This document shows positions 7,057-13,571 of a DNA stretch of 15,808 nt, in pieces. The stretch is from the NCBI GenBank assembly GCA_003484265.1, contig DNDO01000120.1, positions 6,806 to 22,613 on the forward strand, given 5' to 3'. The DNA comes from Anaerolineae bacterium (GTDB lineage Bacteria > Chloroflexota > Anaerolineae > Anaerolineales > Villigracilaceae). Made by a program: the position numbers and the translations under genes. Positions within the stretch are counted from its first letter, which is position 1. Every line of letters begins with the position of its first letter. The notes beneath the pieces are model-generated. The model did no database searches, was not told the origin of the DNA, and worked only from the letters and a program-made list of their open reading frames with translations.

Positions 7057-7710
7057 TTATTTGTTATTTCTGCCCTCTGCTTTTTCAGCAAGGACTTTGA
7101 GTCTGCCCCATTTCTTTCGGACGATGTAAATCATTGCCAGATTTTGGATCCAGCGCATTTCACTATTGGGGTTCTCTGTCAGTTGCTCAAAGACCTCGAT
7201 GGCTTTGTCATCCGTGCGCCGCGCTTTGGCGTATTCTGTTGCGAGCTGGGCGAGATAGGCTTCCCTTTGATTTCGTAGTTGGGTATCCTGCAAAAGCTTT
7301 TCCCGAGTTTGCTCCACACGCTGATGGACCTTGGCAACGGCCACTTCCAATTCCTCCATCGTGAAAGGTTTGATGAGATATTCCTGCACGCCTATCGACA
7401 TGGCAGTGCGAAGGGTTGTGGTGTCCTTTTCGGCGGAGATGATCACACAACCGGTATCAGGATAGACCTTGAGTATTTCGCTATAGGCGGTCAACCCGTC
7501 CATCTCAGGCATGTTGATATCGAGAAAGACAATATCAGGATGATGTTCCTGTGCAAGTTGCACGGCTTGCAGTCCGTTCGAGGCGATGGCGACCACTTCC
7601 ACGTTGTCTATGGTGGCCAGCATCAGGCGTGTATTGCGGCGCGTTTCCTGTATGTCATCGGCGATGAGTACCCTCATCTTTTTATTTTGGGTTCCTTCGG
7701 GTTGCGTCAT
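7057..7710 (-). CDS. Response regulator with receiver domain and helical C-terminus
   Basis: A 217-residue protein. Residues 12-128 are a CheY-like receiver: MRVLIADD with acidic pair D18/D19, phospho-acceptor D64 in VFLDINMPEMDG, S92 in IISAEKD, and K114 in YLIKPF. All key residues are present, so it should be phosphorylated by a histidine kinase, but none lies in the window. The remaining 85 residues are helical and charged (coiled-coil-like at 122-165, then a TPR-like pair of helices around 166-210) with no DNA-binding motif. Output is therefore probably through protein contact, as in receivers associated with pilus or motility systems; that is inference. The ATG at 7710 is fixed by AAGGA eight bases upstream; the frame extends further, into the neighbouring gene, without family sequence. 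It lies 134 bases after the flippase-like gene, with its own candidate promoter region. Confidence 0.9.
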   Translation of the reverse strand: MTQPEGTQNKKMRVLIADDIQETRRNTRLMLATIDNVEVVAIASNGLQAVQLAQEHHPDIVFLDINMPEMDGLTAYSEILKVYPDTGCVIISAEKDTTTLRTAMSIGVQEYLIKPFTMEELEVAVAKVHQRVEQTREKLLQDTQLRNQREAYLAQLATEYAKARRTDDKAIEVFEQLTENPNSEMRWIQNLAMIYIVRKKWGRLKVLAEKAEGRNNK

Positions 7711-7740
7711 ATCATGCTTCCTTTTGGAATACTTACCTGG

Positions 7741-7766
7741 ATCACATTTGTGATATTGCAAGTATA
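7741..7766 (-). promoter_or_regulatory. Candidate -10 and operator palindrome upstream of response regulator
   Basis: Minus strand TATACT (7766-7761) matches five of six -10 bases, but no good -35 is visible. Just downstream is a palindrome, ATCACA-TT-TGTGAT (7741-7754), which would cover the transcription start. The half sites are TCACA/TGTGA in the opposite order to a CRP box. It could be an operator; this is a weak, pattern-only call. Confidence 0.25.
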
Positions 7767-7844
7767 ACCGAGAGGGACTGGAGTATGCCGTCTTCAAGAT
7801 TGCATTACGCGAATGCCAACTTTTGGGATGTCCCCAATATCTTT

Positions 7845-8852
7845 TTATAAATCCGCAGTTTCCGCCCTTAATGCGTCGCTCCATCGGATGCCTTCGCGCG
7901 TGAGGTAATACGCACCAAGCAGTGTGATCGGCACCCACAATGCGACGTGTAACACGAGCGTATATCCCGCCGCGATGGAATGTTCCACGCCGTAAGCGGT
8001 TAACACGGCTATACCGGGCGCGTCGAACGTGCCGATATACCCCGGCGCGGAGGGGATGGTTGTCGCGAGATTAACGATCCCGTTCATGAGCATGAGCGCA
8101 AAGAAGGAGACATTGAAATCGAATGCCTGCATCACAAACCAATATTTACCCGTCTCCAACAGCCAGATGACGACAGATGTGAAGAACACCATCAACACAT
8201 TGAACGGCGAGCGGAGAGAGGCAAGCCCGTCGAGGAATTTCGTCATCAGACTGATCACTTTTTCGTGAAGGCGTTGGGGCAGGATCTTGTAAATGAACCA
8301 ATGCCCGACTTTGGCGGTCATGTGAGGGTACATTGCCGCAACCAGAAACGTGAGCAGTGCGCCGATGAATATGCTTGTCCCAATGATCGCCACTTGTTGG
8401 ATATTTCCAACAAATCCGGACGCACCCGTCAGTTTTGCCAGCTCTGAAAGATTTACAAATATGAATGCCAGCATGACCACGCCATCGAAGATGCGCTCAA
8501 CAATGATGGTTGCCAACGAAGCCGAAACAGATACCCCTTCCCTGCGTTTGAGAATGACGGCGCGCAATACTTCCCCGGCGCGGGCAGGGTAGATGTTGTT
8601 TCCCATATAACCGATGGTCGTGATGGGGAACATGGATTTCGTCGGGATCTTTTTAATGGGACCTAATAAATAATGCCATCTCCATGCCCGCGCCCAGACG
8701 CCGATAAAGTACACACCGATACCGGGAAGCACCCAAATGTAATTTGCCTGTTTTACCGCGCCCCAAAAATCATCGAGCTGCAAGCCGCCCAAAGCCAGCC
8801 AAATAAAAAGGATGCTGATCAGCACCCCGAGCCAGAACTGCCATTTTTTCAT
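7845..8852 (-). CDS. Flippase-like membrane protein, LPG synthase TM / UPF0104 family
   Basis: A polytopic membrane protein of 335 residues with about eight hydrophobic segments. It matches the TIGR00374/UPF0104 family (lysylphosphatidylglycerol synthase transmembrane region), whose members flip lipids or glycolipids across the membrane. Conserved signatures are visible: RWHYLL (58-63), GNNIYPARAGEVLRA (84-98), ATIIVERIFDG (114-124) and the late loop PSAPGYIGTFDAPG (267-280). There is no C-terminal aminoacyl-transfer domain, so it is not a complete MprF-type enzyme. The start is ATG at 8852, where the first TM helix begins naturally; the frame reaches TTG 8912 but those 20 residues carry no helix and overlap the divergent promoter. 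No Shine-Dalgarno is present, and TACAAT seven bases upstream suggests leaderless translation. It is divergent from the redoxin gene, 74 bases apart. Confidence 0.88.
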   Translation of the reverse strand: MKKWQFWLGVLISILFIWLALGGLQLDDFWGAVKQANYIWVLPGIGVYFIGVWARAWRWHYLLGPIKKIPTKSMFPITTIGYMGNNIYPARAGEVLRAVILKRREGVSVSASLATIIVERIFDGVVMLAFIFVNLSELAKLTGASGFVGNIQQVAIIGTSIFIGALLTFLVAAMYPHMTAKVGHWFIYKILPQRLHEKVISLMTKFLDGLASLRSPFNVLMVFFTSVVIWLLETGKYWFVMQAFDFNVSFFALMLMNGIVNLATTIPSAPGYIGTFDAPGIAVLTAYGVEHSIAAGYTLVLHVALWVPITLLGAYYLTREGIRWSDALRAETADL

Positions 8853-8859
8853 GCGGCGG

Positions 8860-8865
8860 ATTGTA
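8860..8865 (-). promoter_or_regulatory. -10 element for leaderless flippase-like gene
   Basis: Minus-strand TACAAT (five of six consensus bases) ends seven bases before the ATG at 8852, so transcription would begin at or next to the start codon. No Shine-Dalgarno is present. No clear -35 hexamer is seen. Confidence 0.45.
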
Positions 8866-8914
8866 ACATGCGGAATTAATCCGCCGCTTTCCAAAACTAT
8901 CAGGTTTTGCAAGA

Positions 8915-8920
8915 TATAAT
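8915..8920 (+). promoter_or_regulatory. -10 element for leaderless redoxin gene
   Basis: A perfect TATAAT ends six bases before the ATG at 8927, with no Shine-Dalgarno between, which places transcription initiation on the start codon. A -35 hexamer is not obvious 16-18 bases upstream. Confidence 0.55.
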
Positions 8921-8926
8921 CTCATT

Positions 8927-9436
8927 ATGAAAACATATATCAATAAGGGGGCGCCCGATTTTGAACTTCGCGACATACAGGGCAATCCTCACAAATTAAG
9001 CGATCATCGCGGCAAGATCGTTGTTGTCAATTTTTGGTCATGTGAGTGTCCGCATTCGGAACGGGCAGATAAATCGATAATGAAATCTCTCGCGAAATGG
9101 AATGGCGATGTGCAACTGCTTTCGATCTCCTCGAATCGGAATGAGTCCGCTCAAAGCGTGGAGGAGATTGCACGAAAGCGAGGCATCCCAACGGTCTTGA
9201 TCGATGCGGGGCATGTTGTCGCAGACCTTTATCGGGCGGTCACTACTCCGCATGTATTTGTCGTGGATAAGGATGGCATCCTGCGTTATCGTGGCGCCGT
9301 AGACAATGTGACTTTTCGCCAACGCAAAGCCACGCGCTTCTTTTTGGACGAAGCGGTTGAGTCGCTTATCGATGGGCATTTACCTGCGCTGACAGAGACC
9401 CCCGGGTATGGTTGCACCATCGTGCGCGAAATTTGA
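8927..9436 (+). CDS. Redoxin/peroxiredoxin-like thioredoxin-fold protein (PRX-like 1 type)
   Basis: A 169-residue cytoplasmic thioredoxin-fold protein. KGAPDFELRDIQGN (7-20) and LSDHRGKIVVVNFWS (24-38) are the AhpC/TSA-redoxin opening. The active-site loop is SCECPHSERAD, with C39 and C41 rather than the thioredoxin CxxC; C41 followed by Pro sits where TlpA- or PRX-like proteins keep a reactive Cys. The cis-proline loop is TTPHVFVVDKDG (residues 105-116). The C-terminal TPGYGCTIVREI keeps a third cysteine (C163), a feature of PRX-like 1 proteins. Likely role: thiol peroxidase or disulfide reductase in oxidative stress defence, not proven. No signal peptide. It lies 12 bases upstream of the cyclic-nucleotide-binding membrane protein gene, which nevertheless has its own -10-like element. 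Confidence 0.85.
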   Translation: MKTYINKGAPDFELRDIQGNPHKLSDHRGKIVVVNFWSCECPHSERADKSIMKSLAKWNGDVQLLSISSNRNESAQSVEEIARKRGIPTVLIDAGHVVADLYRAVTTPHVFVVDKDGILRYRGAVDNVTFRQRKATRFFLDEAVESLIDGHLPALTETPGYGCTIVREI

Positions 9437-9442
9437 TAGAAT
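9437..9442 (+). promoter_or_regulatory. -10 element for leaderless CNB/PH membrane protein gene
   Basis: TAGAAT, overlapping the TGA stop region of the redoxin gene, ends six bases before the ATG at 9449. No Shine-Dalgarno precedes that ATG. TTGCAC (9412-9417) lies 19 bases upstream as a poor -35. It fits an internal leaderless promoter. Confidence 0.4.
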
Positions 9443-9448
9443 CAAACA

Positions 9449-11170
9449 ATGGTTGATACGCTTGCAAGGATCGCATTTTTAAAAAAGATCCATCTTTTCT
9501 ACGGCTTGGAGGATGACGAACTGGAGGTCATCGCCGATATGATGGACGAGATTCCGGTCGCCGAAGGGGAGGTGGTGTTCAAGCAGGATAGCAACTCTGA
9601 ATATTTTTACATGATCTATAGCGGGAGTGTCCGCATTGCTCGCAAACTAAAGGGCCATGAGATTCAACTCGCTGTGCTGGTGAAGAACGATTATTTTGGC
9701 GAGATGGGTTTGATCGCAAAACGCAAACGCTCCGGCACCGTTACTGTCACAAGTGACGCAATCCTGCTTGCATTCAACCGAAAAAATTTCGACGAACTAT
9801 TCAAAAGGAACGTCCAACTTCGCCTGAACCTGGATGTGGCAGTGAGGAGCCGCGAGCTGGCGCGCTCCCTGCGCTTTAAATGGCTGAGGGATGATGAAGT
9901 CGTTTATTTCATGGCGCGCAAACATAGAATTGTTCTGTATGAAAAACTGATCCCGCCCATCTTGTCATTGATCCTGCCTGCGGCGATCTTTTACGCATGG
10001 TTTTTCATCGCGTCGTTTTTTATTGTTGCATTCGCGGGATTCCTTTCCCTGCTTGCCGTTGTCGGCTGGATGATATGGACAGTGATCGATTGGGGCAATG
10101 ATTATTATGTAGTCACCAACCAGCGTGTTGTCTGGCTTGAAAAGGTGGTCGGCATTTACGATAGCCGGCAGGAGTCGCCGCTTAGCACGATCCTTTCCGT
10201 GGGAGTGGAGACCGGTCAATTGGGGCGTATCCTTGATTATGGAAACGTTATCATCCGCACGTTCGTGGGGAAAATTCCATTCAATCAGGTTACGCATCCC
10301 GAACAGGCACAGCACATGATCGAGGAATATTGGAACCGTACCAAGGAGCACGCTGTTGGCGTCGAGAAAGAGGCGATGAAGAATGCCATCCGTAAACGGT
10401 TGGGACTCCAGCCTCCAAAATCAGAGCGCGGATTTGGCGAGTCAACACCCATCTCCAAAAGAGCAGAGACTCCTCCCAAGCGGTCATCCGGTTCGTTGGC
10501 ACTTCTCAAATTCCTCGGCTCGAACACGCTTAAACTTCGATACGAATCGGGCGAGGACGTGTACTATCGCAAACATTGGATGGTGTTGATCCTTCAGGCT
10601 TGGATACCTTTTGGAGGGACGTTGGGAATGTTGCTCCTGTTTATCTATCGCCTCATCCAACTCGCATTCGACCCCCTTCAATCGTTATTCATGTTCGAGA
10701 ACGGCTTTTCGATGGATACATGGGCGCTTGTATATATTCTCTCCTTTGTCCCGTTTGTGCTCTGGCTGCTTTACGAAGTGATTGATTGGAGCAACGACAA
10801 ATTCGAGGTCACGAACGAACAGATCATAGATATCGACCGCAAGCCGTTCGGCACCGAGACTCGCAACGCTGCGCAATTGGAAAGCATCCTCGGAACGAAT
10901 TACGAACGCAGGGGTCTGCTTGGCAATATCTTTAACTACGGCACTGTGTACATTACGGTCGGCGGTTCCAAACTGGCGTTCGAGGATGTGATAGACCCCG
11001 CCACTGTCCAGTCGGATATTGACCGCCGCCGCATGGCGCGAAGGGCACAAAAAGAACAAGGCGCGATCAATGCGGAACGCGAACGCATGGCAGAGTGGCT
11101 GGCAACCTATCACCGAAGTTCGCGGGATTTCTTCGAAGAGGAAAATAAGAACAACAGAAAACCAGAGTAA
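9449..11170 (+). CDS. Membrane protein: cyclic-nucleotide-binding domain plus two TM-PH units
   Basis: A 573-residue multidomain protein. Residues 10-125 form a cyclic-nucleotide-binding (CRP-type) beta roll; the phosphate-binding cassette reads FGEMGLIAKRKRSGTVTV (83-100), with E85 and R94 in the positions that contact ribose and phosphate, so cNMP binding is plausible. Two parallel halves follow. Half A has TM helices at about 167-187 and 190-212, then a PH-like domain (213-296, VIDWGNDYYVVTNQRVVWL). A charged linker covers 297-365. Half B has TM helices at about 378-402 and 424-442, then a second PH-like domain (444-528, VIDWSNDKFEVTNEQIIDI). The C-terminal 45 residues are a basic/acidic helix. 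The halves align well (VIDW.ND...VTN; LG.I.(D/N)YG.V.I), so they arose by internal duplication. PH units resemble bacterial YdbS-type domains. No effector domain is seen. Confidence 0.88.
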   Translation: MVDTLARIAFLKKIHLFYGLEDDELEVIADMMDEIPVAEGEVVFKQDSNSEYFYMIYSGSVRIARKLKGHEIQLAVLVKNDYFGEMGLIAKRKRSGTVTVTSDAILLAFNRKNFDELFKRNVQLRLNLDVAVRSRELARSLRFKWLRDDEVVYFMARKHRIVLYEKLIPPILSLILPAAIFYAWFFIASFFIVAFAGFLSLLAVVGWMIWTVIDWGNDYYVVTNQRVVWLEKVVGIYDSRQESPLSTILSVGVETGQLGRILDYGNVIIRTFVGKIPFNQVTHPEQAQHMIEEYWNRTKEHAVGVEKEAMKNAIRKRLGLQPPKSERGFGESTPISKRAETPPKRSSGSLALLKFLGSNTLKLRYESGEDVYYRKHWMVLILQAWIPFGGTLGMLLLFIYRLIQLAFDPLQSLFMFENGFSMDTWALVYILSFVPFVLWLLYEVIDWSNDKFEVTNEQIIDIDRKPFGTETRNAAQLESILGTNYERRGLLGNIFNYGTVYITVGGSKLAFEDVIDPATVQSDIDRRRMARRAQKEQGAINAERERMAEWLATYHRSSRDFFEEENKNNRKPE

Positions 11171-11216
11171 AATCGGGAACTTGATACCATAAAATATACA
11201 AAGGTTGATATAAAGA

Positions 11217-11747
11217 ATGTCTCTTCGTACGATCGTCACACTTCCAGACCCCGTCTTGCGGCGCAAAGCACGCGCGGTGACAAAATTCGATAAAGACCTA
11301 CACACCCTGATCGATGACATGGTCGAGACTATGCGAGATGCGCCGGGTGTGGGTCTTGCCGCGCCACAGATCGGACTCGCGGAACGCCTTATCGTTGTAG
11401 AATATTACGAACATGAGATGGACGAAGAGAGCGAAGAAAACGAAGACATGCCGAAAAAGGTTTGGGCGATCATCAACCCTGAGATCGTGAAAGCCTCGGA
11501 AGAGAAGGTGATGGGAGTGGAGGGATGCCTTTCCCTGCCAGGCTTGGTTGGGGAGGTGGAACGCCACACGGAGGTTCTCGTCAAAGGATTGAACCGTCAT
11601 GGCAAGCCGATGAAGGTCAAGGCCAAAGGCTGGTTGGCACGTATCTTCCAGCATGAGATCGATCATTTGAACGGCATCCTGTTCCCTGATCTTGCAACAC
11701 GTGTCTGGCAGCCGCAACAGGAAGTGGAGCAGGAACAGGAAGTTTAA
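11217..11747 (+). CDS. def: Peptide deformylase
   Basis: Removes the formyl group from the N-terminal Met of new proteins at the ribosome; a metal hydrolase, usually Fe2+ dependent. All three family motifs are present in this 176-residue protein: GVGLAAPQIG (44-53), EGCLSLPG (102-109, metal ligand C104) and QHEIDHLNG (145-153, ligands H146 and H150, catalytic E147). Between motifs 1 and 2 is an acidic insertion (EYYEHEMDEESEENEDMPKK, 62-81) longer than in typical enzymes, and the C-terminus is Gln/Glu-rich. The start has only a weak ribosome site (AAAGG twelve bases upstream) and TATAAA directly before it. The stop overlaps the ATG of the acetyltransferase gene by one base (TAATG), so the two are translationally coupled. 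Confidence 0.97.
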   Translation: MSLRTIVTLPDPVLRRKARAVTKFDKDLHTLIDDMVETMRDAPGVGLAAPQIGLAERLIVVEYYEHEMDEESEENEDMPKKVWAIINPEIVKASEEKVMGVEGCLSLPGLVGEVERHTEVLVKGLNRHGKPMKVKAKGWLARIFQHEIDHLNGILFPDLATRVWQPQQEVEQEQEV

Positions 11748-12229
11748 TGACTTCCATCCGCCGCCTGATCGCTAATGACCTGCCTCGTCTTCACAATTTT
11801 TGGGTCGAACATTGGGGCGATGAAGTAATCGTTTCGCATGGAAATGTTTATCGCCCTGAGCAGTTGGAAGGGTTTGTCGTCGAAGACGGAAATGATTGGA
11901 TCGGTCTGCTGACGTTCCTAATCGGGGAAGATGAATTTGAGATCACCTCTTTGAATAGCCTGCGCGAAAATCAGGGGATCGGTACTACTTTGTTAAATGA
12001 AGTGTTGGAAGAAGCGAGAAAACAAAATTCCAAACGTGTCTTTTGTATCACAACCAATGACAATTTGAACGCGCTTGGTTTTTACCAGAAGCGCGGGTTT
12101 GAATTGGTTGCCGTCCATCGCGGTGCAATAAACGAATCGAGAAGGATAAAACCAGGTATTCCATTGCTTGGGTACAATAACATTCCATTGCGCGATGAAA
12201 TAGAATTGGAAATGAAATTAAAGATTTGA
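11747..12229 (+). CDS. GNAT family N-acetyltransferase
   Basis: A 160-residue GCN5-related acetyltransferase, which moves acetyl from acetyl-CoA to an amine. It opens TSIRRLIANDLPRLHNFW, the typical first strand and helix. Motif A is at residues 66-92 (ITSLNSLRENQGIGTTLL), with the Q76-G77-x-G79 pyrophosphate loop. Motif B follows as NLNALGFYQKRGFEL (106-120). Substrate unknown. Its ATG overlaps the def stop codon, so it is co-translated with peptide deformylase. A role on protein N-termini is suggestive only, since it does not look like RimI in the substrate-binding part. The C-terminus (130-160) is longer than in minimal GNATs. Confidence 0.9.
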   Translation: MTSIRRLIANDLPRLHNFWVEHWGDEVIVSHGNVYRPEQLEGFVVEDGNDWIGLLTFLIGEDEFEITSLNSLRENQGIGTTLLNEVLEEARKQNSKRVFCITTNDNLNALGFYQKRGFELVAVHRGAINESRRIKPGIPLLGYNNIPLRDEIELEMKLKI

Positions 12230-12234
12230 AGCCA

Positions 12235-12269
12235 AAGGTTGAAAGTCACTGCCTTTGACCTTCAACCTT
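12235..12269. repeat. Intergenic hairpin repeat upstream of recF
   Basis: Arms 12235-12248 (AAGGTTGAAAGTCA) and 12256-12269 (TGACCTTCAACCTT) pair at 13 of 14 positions around a 7-base loop. It has no T run, so it is not a classic terminator. The wording (GACCTTCAACCTTCGACC) looks like a simple, low-complexity palindromic repeat. It occupies the gap between the acetyltransferase stop and the recF ATG. Confidence 0.6.
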
Positions 12270-12282
12270 CGACCTGAAACTT

Positions 12283-13488
12283 ATGTTCTTAAAACATCTT
12301 TCCCTGACCAACTTCCGCAAGTTCACACGATTGGACCTCGATATGCCCAAACGTGTGGTTTTGCTCACGGGCGATAACGCGCAGGGAAAAACTACCGTCC
12401 TTGAGGCGATCTATTTTCTGGCCGCATTTACCTCTTTTCAAACATCATCAGATCGGCAGATCATCAATCTCGATGAAGCGAATAAAAACGAACTGACCGT
12501 TACTCGTCTTGTTGCGGAATATCAGCGTGCGAAGCGTAAACATCGTATCGAAGCGCGTCTCATCCTTGAACCTGTCGGCGTGTTGAATGGTCAACGATTA
12601 CGAAAAGAGATTCTGCTCGATGGCGTGAAGAAACCTGTCAGCGAAGTGATCGGGCATTTCAATGCAGTCGTCTTTGTGCCGCAGATGTCGCAGATCATCG
12701 AGGGTGCGCCCGAAGATCGTCGGCGTTACCTCAATCTTGCGCTGGCGCAGTCCGTGCAGGCATATGCGCGCGTACTGTCTGAATATAACCAGGTGATCAC
12801 ACAGCGTAATGCGTTGCTCAAGGCGTTGAATGAAAATGGAGGAAGCCGCGACCAGCTTGAGGTGTGGGACGATGCGCTGAGCCGTCACGGATCGCAGATC
12901 ATCTTGTGGCGCATCGAAGCCATCCAGCGCATCGAACATCTCGCTTCACGCGTTCATAACGAACTGACCCATGGACACGAGATCCTTCGTCTCGCCTATG
13001 AACCTGCTTTCGATCCAATGCCGAAGCCGAATGGACAGTTGGGTTTGAAGATCGACACGGCGGTTGACCGGTCGGGATTGGAGTTGGACGATATAGAGAT
13101 CAGGTTCCGTGAGAGTCTGCGCAACCTGCGTAACGAAGAAATTGCGCGCGGCGTGACCACCATCGGACCGCACCGCGATGAACTGCGTTTTCTTGCGAAC
13201 GATTTTGATCTCGGCAACTACGGCTCGCGCGGACAGATCCGCACAGCGTTACTGTCGTTGAAACTTGCCGAAGTCAATTGGATGAAGGAACGTACAGGTG
13301 AATGGCCCGTCATCCTGCTCGACGAGGTGATGGCGGAGTTGGACGTTCAGCGTCGCGCTGATCTTTTGAAATATGTCGGTGAAAGCGAACAGGTGTTGTT
13401 CACGACCACAGATCTGAATTTGTTCGCGCCTGAGTTTGTTGAGCAGGCAGAGGTGTGGAAAGCGGGAAATGGAAGAATAGATAAATAA
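12283..13488 (+). CDS. recF: DNA replication and repair protein RecF
   Basis: RecF is an SMC-like ATPase that binds gapped DNA and, with RecO/RecR, loads RecA at SSB-coated gaps. This 401-residue protein starts MFLKHLSLTNFRKFTRLDL, the family signature. The Walker A loop is GDNAQGKTT (30-38). The ABC-type signature region is SRGQ (315-318) followed by LLSLKLAEVNWM. Walker B is WPVILLDEVMAELD (341-354, D347/E348). Between them are TTIGPHRDEL and a coiled arm (about 150-250). Length is normal. There is no Shine-Dalgarno: the bases before ATG belong to the hairpin repeat region. dnaN and gyrB, common neighbours of recF, are absent. SSB, the functional partner, is encoded in the same window but on the opposite strand 10 kb away. 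Confidence 0.96.
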   Translation: MFLKHLSLTNFRKFTRLDLDMPKRVVLLTGDNAQGKTTVLEAIYFLAAFTSFQTSSDRQIINLDEANKNELTVTRLVAEYQRAKRKHRIEARLILEPVGVLNGQRLRKEILLDGVKKPVSEVIGHFNAVVFVPQMSQIIEGAPEDRRRYLNLALAQSVQAYARVLSEYNQVITQRNALLKALNENGGSRDQLEVWDDALSRHGSQIILWRIEAIQRIEHLASRVHNELTHGHEILRLAYEPAFDPMPKPNGQLGLKIDTAVDRSGLELDDIEIRFRESLRNLRNEEIARGVTTIGPHRDELRFLANDFDLGNYGSRGQIRTALLSLKLAEVNWMKERTGEWPVILLDEVMAELDVQRRADLLKYVGESEQVLFTTTDLNLFAPEFVEQAEVWKAGNGRIDK

Positions 13489-13493
13489 TTCGT

Positions 13494-13549
13494 CACAGAG
13501 ATCGCAGAGAAGAGAAGGGAAAAACTCAGGGCTCTTTGTGTTCTCTGTG
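13494..13549. repeat. CACAGAGA-type intergenic inverted repeat
   Basis: CACAGAGA (13494-13501) and its complement TCTCTGTG (13542-13549) frame a 56-base element. The pairing continues imperfectly inward (AGAGAAGAG against CTCTTTGTG). It is purine-rich on the left and pyrimidine-rich on the right. Repeats of this wording are common between genes in many bacteria. It fills most of the gap between recF and the nucleotidyltransferase gene. Confidence 0.6.
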
Positions 13550-13571
13550 GCTGTAAACAAAGATTAATTTA

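Noticed and set aside
7711..7938. N-terminal extension of the response regulator to 7938
   Set aside because: The 76 extra residues overlap the flippase-like gene and carry no receiver sequence; AAGGA sits before the ATG at 7710.
10685..11320. 211-codon minus-strand frame opposite the second PH-like half
   Set aside because: The plus-strand product shows internal duplication and conserved motifs; the antisense frame also runs into def and shows no domain.
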